This document shows, in pieces, positions 7,548 through 13,545 of a stretch of 13,545 bases of DNA. Position numbers and translations under genes: made by a program. Each line of letters opens with the position of its first letter. Positions within the stretch are counted from its first letter, which is position 1. The notes under the pieces were generated by a model, which saw nothing but the letters and a program-made list of their open reading frames with translations, made no database searches and was not told the origin of the DNA. The stretch is taken from NCBI GenBank assembly GCA_947584125.1, contig CANPWI010000025.1, positions 1 to 13,545 of the forward strand, in the 5' to 3' direction. The DNA comes from an uncultured Clostridia bacterium. Lineage in GTDB: Bacteria > Bacillota > Clostridia > TANB77 > CAG-508.

Positions 7548-7576
7548 ATTTTATATTAACTTGTTTTAAATGTCAA
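7548..7576 (-). promoter_or_regulatory. Promoter-like site upstream of the terminator (P1)
   Basis: TTGACA (7571-7576, perfect -35 consensus) and TAAAAT (7548-7553) are 17 bases apart on the minus strand. Transcription would start near 7541, about 10 bases before the hairpin at 7503-7531, so most transcripts would be about 40 bases long unless the terminator is bypassed. The -10-like element could be chance in such AT-rich DNA; the intact TTGACA at exact spacing makes it worth listing. Confidence 0.45.
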
Positions 7577-7629
7577 TATTTTTAGAATCAAATTTATAAT
7601 GTGTAATTTTAATATAATATAAATATAAT

Positions 7630-8574
7630 CTAGTTTATTTTATCAATAGTTTCAACTATATAATGACTTTTCTTAAATATAAGATTTATTAGTATTTCAA
7701 GATATTTTATTACAATTGTCATAATTGTGAATAATCCAAAAAATGCAAATGATAAAAATAGCATTGTTGTTGTCCAACCTTGAATAGACAATCCTTTTAA
7801 AAATATTATAATTGTATAACAAGCAACTACTATTGTCATAAGTACCATTAAAATAGACATTATCATTGAAAATTTATATCCTATATTGGTAAATAAGATT
7901 AAAGAATTTATTGCTGTTTCTCTCCTATTTTTATGAACCTCTTTGTTATAATGACTTCTTGTATTTTTATTTGATTTATATTCTAAATAATACATTTTTA
8001 AACCACAATTTGCATATATTGCTTTACGATATGGAATATTTTTACTAATTGAGTGTATTCTATTAATAGCTCTTCTTGATAAAATTCTAAATTCTTCAGT
8101 TTGTATTTTATATTCTGTATTTGAGTATTTATTAAATATTTTATAGAAAACAGAAGATGTCTTTTTTCTATTTTGTTTTGAGTTTGCACTTACAATATCG
8201 TAACCTTCTAAACTTTTATAATATGTATTTAAAATTATATCTTCTTTGTAATCTTGTAAAATGTAGTCAAATTCATATACAAAGTCTCCAATACTTAGGT
8301 CTACTCCTGCATTCATTGATAACTCTATTCCTTGATAGTAACTCATATTAATTATATTAACTACTCCACTTAACGAATTTTCATTTTTTGAAAATTCCTT
8401 GATTTTTGATAAAGTTTTATCTGTTGATGCATCATTAACACATATTATTTCATATTTATTAAAATTGTCTTGTAATGTTTTATTAATATTTTTTAAAAAT
8501 GGTACTATTTCATTTTCGTTATTGTGTACATATATTACAACTGATATAAAATTTTTTTCTTTATTATTTATCAT
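7630..8574 (-). CDS. GtrB-like membrane glycosyltransferase family 2 with degenerate DXD
   Basis: Resembles bactoprenol-phosphate glycosyltransferases (GtrB/DPM1 group), which load a sugar onto undecaprenyl phosphate for later use outside the membrane. The 314 residues comprise a GT-A domain (SVVIYVHNNENEI at 11-23, VNDASTDKT at 46-54), the acceptor-side motif EFRILSRRAINRI (161-173), and two C-terminal membrane helices (about 234-260 and 268-298), the GtrB layout. Odd points: the usual D-x-D-L-Q-D reads D103-Y-I105-L-Q107-D108, losing the middle aspartate, and the proline after the first strand is tyrosine. It may bind metal differently or be weakly active. The ATG at 8572-8574 has GAGGTG about eight bases upstream and overlaps the oxidoreductase stop by 11 bp. 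Stop is TAG. It is the last gene of unit A. Confidence 0.82.
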   Translation of the reverse strand: MINNKEKNFISVVIYVHNNENEIVPFLKNINKTLQDNFNKYEIICVNDASTDKTLSKIKEFSKNENSLSGVVNIINMSYYQGIELSMNAGVDLSIGDFVYEFDYILQDYKEDIILNTYYKSLEGYDIVSANSKQNRKKTSSVFYKIFNKYSNTEYKIQTEEFRILSRRAINRIHSISKNIPYRKAIYANCGLKMYYLEYKSNKNTRSHYNKEVHKNRRETAINSLILFTNIGYKFSMIMSILMVLMTIVVACYTIIIFLKGLSIQGWTTTMLFLSFAFFGLFTIMTIVIKYLEILINLIFKKSHYIVETIDKIN

Positions 8575-9691
8575 TTTTTAACACCTCATCTAAATCATAT
8601 ACTGTATTTATTTTTCCGGATAAAACACTTACAAATGTTGGATTTGTAGTAAATTGTTTTATTAATGTTGGTCTTGAATCATCAATTTCTGATGCTTTTA
8701 ATATTGGTTTCATAGAAAATAATGATTTTTTATAATTAAATTCATATTCATCTTTTAAATATTTTCTTGTTAAGTTTGACATATATGGCCAAGCACTTTC
8801 TGGCTTTGCAATACATTCATTACAATTCCCCAAATTATATTTTGAGCAATAACCATTACTATTTTCTTGACATTTAAATGTTGGTAAGCTTTCATAGCTT
8901 GTTTTATGTGGAGTAAATGTTACAGATGTTAATGAATGATAACCTGTTTTTCCAAATGGCATAATTGAGAAAAATGGTCCATCCATTACTGTAATTCCTA
9001 CATCTTTTAATTTTGGATTAGTATCACATAATATTATTTCACAAAGTTCGTATTTAATTTTAAAATTTTCAAATCCTAATTTTTCAATAATTTCGTTTAC
9101 ACTTGCATAAGTACAATTTAATAGAAAATTAGTTTTATAAATTTCATTTGTGTTTAATTCAATTTCATAATAGTTGCCCGTTTTTTGTATATTTTGAGGA
9201 ATAGTATTATATCTTATTTCTACATTTGGATAGTTTTTTAACTCCTCTAAAAAATATTTTTTTAATATTTGTGCATCATAAGTGTACTCTTTGGTTAAAA
9301 ATGCTCCATCACACATATCTTCTTTAAAATATTTGCTAACAGCAATTTCTTCACACATAATATTTGCATTATTGCAAAATTTTCTAAACTGATTTGCATC
9401 TGTCCAAGAAAAGTTTTTTGATGTTGCATATACTTGATTAAACTCAGATAGAACTGCAAATTCAAAATCTTTATTAAATCTGTTAAAATAACCTGCTGAT
9501 TTTATTGCTGTTGAATAAGACCTTGGGTAATGGTATCCATTATGAACCCTTGCTTGGTTAATATATGTTGCTCTTTTAAAGCTTTCTGAATCTTTTTCTA
9601 AAACTAGCACTCTTTCATTGTTTTTGGCACAAAATAGTGCTGAATATAATCCATAAATTCCTGCTCCTATAATTATTTTATCATATTCCAT
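8564..9691 (-). CDS. FAD-dependent oxidoreductase (DAO superfamily) of a glycan cluster
   Basis: Predicted soluble flavoprotein of 375 residues; substrate unknown. Seen: dinucleotide-binding loop GAGIYG (9-14), ending strand LVLEKD (29-34), and a conserved-looking stretch with N45, R48, HNGYHYPRS (50-58) typical of flavin-pocket segments in D-amino-acid-oxidase-like proteins. The C-terminal VLSGKINTVYDLDEVL (356-371) is consistent with the closing FAD-contact strand. It also has a C-x7-C-x7-C-x2-C set (C274, C282, C290, C293) that could bind zinc or an iron-sulfur centre. The ATG at 9689-9691 follows AAGGAAG by about six bases and lies 15 bp after the GT-C gene, with an 11-bp overlap to the next GT2. 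Its place among glycosyltransferases suggests it oxidises a sugar, a sugar-linked group or a precursor. That role is inference. Confidence 0.8.
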   Translation of the reverse strand: MEYDKIIIGAGIYGLYSALFCAKNNERVLVLEKDSESFKRATYINQARVHNGYHYPRSYSTAIKSAGYFNRFNKDFEFAVLSEFNQVYATSKNFSWTDANQFRKFCNNANIMCEEIAVSKYFKEDMCDGAFLTKEYTYDAQILKKYFLEELKNYPNVEIRYNTIPQNIQKTGNYYEIELNTNEIYKTNFLLNCTYASVNEIIEKLGFENFKIKYELCEIILCDTNPKLKDVGITVMDGPFFSIMPFGKTGYHSLTSVTFTPHKTSYESLPTFKCQENSNGYCSKYNLGNCNECIAKPESAWPYMSNLTRKYLKDEYEFNYKKSLFSMKPILKASEIDDSRPTLIKQFTTNPTFVSVLSGKINTVYDLDEVLKNDK

Positions 9692-9706
9692 TTTAATCTT
9701 CCTTTT

Positions 9707-12535
9707 TTATAATTGTTTTATTGTGTCCGCTTCTAATATTTCTATATTGTTAATTTCTAGTTCATCATTTGAATTAATTACAAGTTTATTAATATTTCCT
9801 TCGTACCAACTATACATTGTACTTGTTCTAATAACATAAGTGTGTGTTCCTTTTTCTATATTGAAATCATATTCTCCCATTAAATTTTCTTCAGAATATA
9901 ATGCCAATTTTAATATAGTTTCTTTTTGACTAGATATTTCTAATTTTATATAATTTCCATTTTCTTTTTCTAATTTTTCTACATTTAATGGCAATTCAAT
10001 ACTTTTTTCTTTTTCTAAACTAATATTATCTCCTATTGTTTTACCACTTTTTTCATTTTTATCATATTCTCCCCATATTAAAGGTATTTCTCCAATTTTC
10101 ATATTTACAGTATTACTTACTAGATAATCATTTATATCAATAATTTCTAAATTGCTTAAATTTAATTCTTGTAATTTATTCTTTTTTTCTTCTAGTACTT
10201 GTTTATCTATCCAAATTTCATAATTATTTATTTTAGCAACAAATTCATATTTATTAAATCTAAATTCACTTAGCAAATAATATCTATAATCATTTTCAAT
10301 ACCATCAATACTACTTGCACATATCTTATCTGTTGCTTTTAAAATTACTGGAATTTCTTTTTTGCAATTTTTCACCTCATTAATATACATTTGCTGTGTT
10401 AATTCACCACTTAATAGTCCTGGTGATTGATTTACATACACTGGTTTTTCTTTTCCTATTAATGCATATAATAAATTTTGATTACTCATATCTAGATATG
10501 TTTCATCTTCGTCTAGTATTTGCTCTAATACTGTTTTTAAATCTTTGTATTCATCTATCATTGAATCTGATAATTTTATTCTATCTACTTTTTCATTATA
10601 AATTTCTGTATGTTGCTTAAATTGTATTCTTTTATTTATTGAATTACTAAATAAATTACTATATGCACTTGTATTTGGTGTAATCAAAAGTCCACTAAAT
10701 ACAATTAATATACCATAAGTAATTAAAAATTTATTAACATTTCTGTAATTATTCATTATAAAAATAGATAAATATAATAATGAAAAACTTAAAATACAGC
10801 CAATATTGTTTTCAGCAAGTGAGTGTCTTACCATACCTCTTTGTATATTTAATATATAAAATAATGCTAAAAATAATAGTATTATATTTCTATTGTTTAC
10901 TTTTCCCCTTTGAGAATATATTGTATAAATAAGTGTACTAATTACAATAATAGGCATTATGTAATATACAAATGGATATGCAAATGTTTGTTTATTTCCT
11001 AGTGTACTATATCCCCAATTTATATTTGACATAGAAATTTTTATAAATTCTATTAGTCTCATTATAGGATTTATATCCTTTACTAGACAAATGCCAAAAA
11101 ATAATGTTAAAAATAGTAGAATGATTATCCCTAATGGAATAAGAGCATTTCTTAGCTTTATTGTTTTTCTATTTTTTATATAAATATAAACTAGAATAAC
11201 TACTGTTGCAATAGATGCAGAAAATCCAATATCTAATTTATATAAGCATAAAAATATTAAACTTAACCAAAAAATAGTAAAAGACTTTTTATCTTTCTTT
11301 TGATATACATTTATTAAAGCAATTACAGCTAAAAGTCCAATACAATAATTATTTAATCCTCCATCACAAGCTAATGGAAAAAACATTGTTATTAAAAATG
11401 CTATATCTTTTTTAAAAAGTTTCTTAAAAAAGATATATAATACTAAATATACAATTACAATACTATATGATTTATATAAACAAAATACTGCACCATTTAC
11501 ATCATGATTTAATATTCCATATATTATTCCATACATTTGATTATTCATAATATGAGCATCAAAGGTTTCTATTACTGGTATTTTTCCATATCTAAAAAAC
11601 TCATATATTCCTAATCCATGATTTGCAGATTCAAAAAAGTCTGAGTTTATTTGATTAACCATTTGAATTGATGATGCAATAAATGTAAATATTAATATTA
11701 TAATAGGATAATAGTATTTTGTATAATTAAATTTTATTTTTTGATGTCTATTAATTATATAATGGGTAACTGTAATAACAAAACAAATTATATATATCAT
11801 ACAAATTGTTATTGTTTTATGTGTAAGTATAATATTGTACTGATTTAATATATTGTAAAGTTCTAAATATATATACTCAAATAGCGGTGCTAATAAAAAG
11901 AATGTGTATGATTTTCTTAATACTTGCTTATTTATTTTTAATAACTTTGTAATAAATAAAATTATTATTATTCCAGCAAAATAACATAAAAACCAATTAA
12001 TTGCTTCATTTTTTATAACAATATTTAATTTATGCATAATTAATGTAGCAAAAAAAGCAAATGGTATTGATGCCATAAAGCTCCATTTTAAGACTGATAA
12101 ACTAATATTCTTTTTATTTCTTATGCTTGTACAAATAATAATTATTAAGTTAATTCCAAATAATATATATGAACTATGTATTACTGTATTTGAACCATTA
12201 ATTATATTTATAAATTCCATTAATATATTAATAATTCCTAAAACAGAAATAATATTTAAGTATTTTATAATTGTTGGCTTTGCATTTTTTAATAATTTAT
12301 TTAAGATTTTATTTATTAATATAGCTAATATTGGAATTATAATAATACATATTAGATAAACACTATTTATTCTTTTTGTAATATCTATTCCATTCATCAT
12401 ACCATTTCCCATAATACGGTCTGAAAAAGATGTTACATTATACTTTAATTTTGGTAATATAAATAGTATTAAACAGCTAAAAAATATAGAAGTTATAAAA
12501 AGCTGTTTGTTACTTTTTTCTTTTTTCAACATCAT
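9707..12535 (-). CDS. Large GT-C-like integral membrane glycosyltransferase
   Basis: Probable membrane glycosyltransferase that uses a polyprenyl-phosphate sugar on the outer face; exact family not recognised. The 942 residues hold about 16-18 hydrophobic helices up to about residue 633, then a 309-residue soluble region. The loop after roughly the ninth helix has SDFFESANHG (D299, E302) and YGKIPVIETFDAHIMN (316-331). These resemble the acidic first outer loop of GT-C enzymes (acidic residue, then G-x-x-P...D-x-H). If so, the first 270 or so residues are an added membrane bundle ahead of the catalytic core. The tail splits into a mixed region (about 655-790) with YLDMSNQNLLYAL and a strand-rich end (about 820-942) that could be a beta-sandwich sugar-binding domain. 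Start: ATG 12533-12535 with GAGAGG (12541-12546) five bases upstream. It overlaps the upstream GT2 by 26 bp. Confidence 0.72.
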   Translation of the reverse strand: MMLKKEKSNKQLFITSIFFSCLILFILPKLKYNVTSFSDRIMGNGMMNGIDITKRINSVYLICIIIIPILAILINKILNKLLKNAKPTIIKYLNIISVLGIINILMEFINIINGSNTVIHSSYILFGINLIIIICTSIRNKKNISLSVLKWSFMASIPFAFFATLIMHKLNIVIKNEAINWFLCYFAGIIIILFITKLLKINKQVLRKSYTFFLLAPLFEYIYLELYNILNQYNIILTHKTITICMIYIICFVITVTHYIINRHQKIKFNYTKYYYPIIILIFTFIASSIQMVNQINSDFFESANHGLGIYEFFRYGKIPVIETFDAHIMNNQMYGIIYGILNHDVNGAVFCLYKSYSIVIVYLVLYIFFKKLFKKDIAFLITMFFPLACDGGLNNYCIGLLAVIALINVYQKKDKKSFTIFWLSLIFLCLYKLDIGFSASIATVVILVYIYIKNRKTIKLRNALIPLGIIILLFLTLFFGICLVKDINPIMRLIEFIKISMSNINWGYSTLGNKQTFAYPFVYYIMPIIVISTLIYTIYSQRGKVNNRNIILLFLALFYILNIQRGMVRHSLAENNIGCILSFSLLYLSIFIMNNYRNVNKFLITYGILIVFSGLLITPNTSAYSNLFSNSINKRIQFKQHTEIYNEKVDRIKLSDSMIDEYKDLKTVLEQILDEDETYLDMSNQNLLYALIGKEKPVYVNQSPGLLSGELTQQMYINEVKNCKKEIPVILKATDKICASSIDGIENDYRYYLLSEFRFNKYEFVAKINNYEIWIDKQVLEEKKNKLQELNLSNLEIIDINDYLVSNTVNMKIGEIPLIWGEYDKNEKSGKTIGDNISLEKEKSIELPLNVEKLEKENGNYIKLEISSQKETILKLALYSEENLMGEYDFNIEKGTHTYVIRTSTMYSWYEGNINKLVINSNDELEINNIEILEADTIKQL

Positions 12536-13316
12536 ATTTTCCTCTCAAATTATTTATTAGTATTTTCATTAAGTTAGAATTTCCTTTGAAAAAGCTTATT
12601 TTTGTTGGTGTTTTTTCTTTTTTTGGATACTCTCTTCTTACTGGTACCTCACAAGTTTTCAATTTTAGCTTAGATGCTTTCACAGATAAAAATGCTAATA
12701 ATTCATAAGTTTTAAAAATATCTCTAAATGGTTGTACCTCTGGGTGTGTTAAATATTTTTTTGAGTATGCTCTATATGCATTTGTTGTATCTGTAAATTT
12801 TTCTCCTGCAGTAAGAGAGATAATAGGTGCATGAATTAATCTAACAGATAAATATCTTATAAGTGGTGTATTTATTGCTTTTCCGCCTTTTATAAATCTA
12901 GATCCTTGTACAAAATCGTATCCTTCATCTAATTTTTGTATAAATTTTGGAACATCTTCTATACTATCTTTGTTATTTCCATCTATTGTAATAATTCCTT
13001 CATATCCTCTTTGTAATGCAAAATACATTCCCATTCTTAATTGTGCTCCTTGTTTTCCTTCTCCTTTTTTTATTAGTAATGTATTTACTCCTAAATTTTT
13101 AAGTATATTTTCATCTGTTGAACCATCTGTTGAATCTCCATCACATATAATAATATCTGCTTTTTTGTCTATTCCGTATTTTTGGGCTGTTTCTAATTCT
13201 TTTTTTATTCTTTCACCTTCATTTATTATTGGTATGCAAATGCAATATTTTGTGTTTTTTTTGTCCCATTCATATCCTTCAAAATTTGGTACACCTTCTA
13301 TATTTTCGTATTTCAT
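12510..13316 (-). CDS. DPM1/dolichyl-phosphate-sugar-synthase-like glycosyltransferase family 2
   Basis: Probable cytosolic GT-A enzyme of the polyprenyl-phosphate hexose synthase type, 268 residues and no obvious membrane helix. Seen: KYCICIPIINEGERI (23-37), ICDGDSTDGST (57-67), GKQGAQLRMGM (88-98), IDGNNKD (111-117) at the position usually read as D-A-D-L-x-D, QGSRF (137-141) and TDTTNAYRAYSKK (175-187), the acceptor-side motif, followed by a basic C-terminus. The DGNNKD variant looks like a subfamily feature rather than decay, since the other motifs are intact. The ATG at 13314-13316 has an AAGGAG site that overlaps the stop of the upstream isomerase-like gene. The product may supply lipid-linked sugar to the adjacent GT-C enzyme. 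Sugar identity and lipid acceptor are inferred. Confidence 0.85.
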   Translation of the reverse strand: MKYENIEGVPNFEGYEWDKKNTKYCICIPIINEGERIKKELETAQKYGIDKKADIIICDGDSTDGSTDENILKNLGVNTLLIKKGEGKQGAQLRMGMYFALQRGYEGIITIDGNNKDSIEDVPKFIQKLDEGYDFVQGSRFIKGGKAINTPLIRYLSVRLIHAPIISLTAGEKFTDTTNAYRAYSKKYLTHPEVQPFRDIFKTYELLAFLSVKASKLKLKTCEVPVRREYPKKEKTPTKISFFKGNSNLMKILINNLRGKYDVEKRKK

Positions 13317-13329
13317 AATACTACTCTCC

Positions 13330-13545
13330 TTACATAATTTTACTAATATAATCTATTTTTTCTTTAACTTTTTCTATATTATTTTGATTTTTCATTTCTA
13401 TTGAAATATATCCATTATAGTTGTTATTATTTAACAATTCAATAATTTTTATGTGTAATTTTCGAGATTCAATATATTCTAAATTTGGCTCACTTATATG
13501 TACATGATTAATGTATTTTATATTATTTTGTAAAATATCTATATT
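13330..13545 (-). CDS. TIM-barrel sugar-phosphate isomerase/epimerase-like protein, C-terminal end only
   Basis: The last 71 codons of a gene entering from the right edge, in one open frame ending in TAA at 13330-13332. The visible end reads INHVHISEPNLEYI, then a helix and GYISIEMK (46-52 of the fragment), then a basic helix KVKEKIDYISKIM. The H-x-H-x-S-E strand and the late S-I-E-M-K strand with a glutamate resemble the last metal-binding strands of xylose-isomerase-like/AP-endonuclease-2 TIM barrels (COG1082 type). Those act as sugar or polyol isomerases or epimerases, and some as endonucleases. The stop lies 13 bp before the next ATG and overlaps its ribosome site, so the two genes are translationally linked. 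Reaction and substrate cannot be given from this fragment. Confidence 0.75.
   Translation of the reverse strand, partial: NIDILQNNIKYINHVHISEPNLEYIESRKLHIKIIELLNNNNYNGYISIEMKNQNNIEKVKEKIDYISKIM

Noticed and set aside
7998..8189. 63-codon minus-strand frame inside the GtrB-like gene
   Set aside because: Out-of-frame overlap with a complete GT2 gene; low-complexity Lys/Gln/Ile content, no ribosome site.
7630..8574. Treating the GtrB-like gene as a pseudogene because of its lost DXD aspartate
   Set aside because: The frame, membrane helices, acceptor motif and ribosome site are all intact, so a variant enzyme is more likely than decay.
12970..13404. 144-codon open frame on the plus strand
   Set aside because: Lies antisense to the DPM1-like GT2, has no ribosome site, and encodes a hydrophobic low-complexity product explained by the AT-rich reverse strand.
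1..13545. CRISPR arrays, tRNA/rRNA genes, insertion sequences, attachment sites
   Set aside because: No spaced direct repeats, cloverleaf-like sequences, transposase motifs or terminal inverted repeats were found; simple A/T runs are background.

Overview
The window is very AT-rich (GC roughly a quarter by eye) and every supported gene lies on the minus strand. Clean AGGAG/GAGGT Shine-Dalgarno sites, tightly packed genes and intact TGA-free reading frames under the standard bacterial code point to a low-GC Firmicutes-type bacterium, perhaps an uncultured gut clostridial lineage. Genus or species cannot be named from this sequence. All intact genes belong to cell-surface polysaccharide synthesis (capsule, exopolysaccharide or wall glycan).

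In transcription order (right to left), unit A enters from beyond the right edge. It holds the 3' end of a TIM-barrel sugar-phosphate isomerase/epimerase-like gene (13330-13545), a soluble DPM1/dolichyl-P-sugar-synthase-like GT2 (12510-13316), a 942-aa GT-C-like integral membrane glycosyltransferase (9707-12535), an FAD-dependent oxidoreductase with a four-cysteine insert (8564-9691), and a membrane-anchored GtrB-like GT2 with a degenerate DXD motif (7630-8574). Genes overlap or nearly abut. The set resembles a glycan-decoration module: lipid-linked sugar synthesis, transfer outside the membrane by a GT-C enzyme, and an oxidoreductase and isomerase that may make an unusual sugar or substituent.

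The 238-bp gap at 7392-7629 holds, in order of transcription, a promoter-like site (TTGACA-17-TAAAAT), a hairpin plus T-run terminator, and a second strong promoter-like site (TTGAAT-17-TATAAT). It is the one clear transcriptional boundary in the window.

Unit B runs from 7391 off the left edge: a small polyprenyl-phosphate sugar-1-phosphate transferase that starts the lipid-linked unit (6678-7391), two GT2 enzymes of the rhamnosyltransferase-like type (5827-6675 and 5086-5814), a Wzy-type polymerase fused to a DUF4422 glycosyltransferase domain (3063-5099), a GT4 enzyme (1889-3049), UDP-glucose 6-dehydrogenase (577-1866), and the N-terminal half of UDP-galactopyranose mutase (1-548). This is a Wzx/Wzy-style cluster. 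Its sugar-nucleotide genes predict glucuronic acid and galactofuranose as building blocks. No Wzx flippase, chain-length regulator or ligase is visible, so the locus must continue past at least one edge.

The most unusual points are the polymerase-DUF4422 fusion with an apparent internal ribosome binding site at the domain junction, the oxidoreductase/isomerase/GT-C module, the D-x-I substitution in the GtrB-like enzyme, and the two promoter-like sites flanking a terminator.
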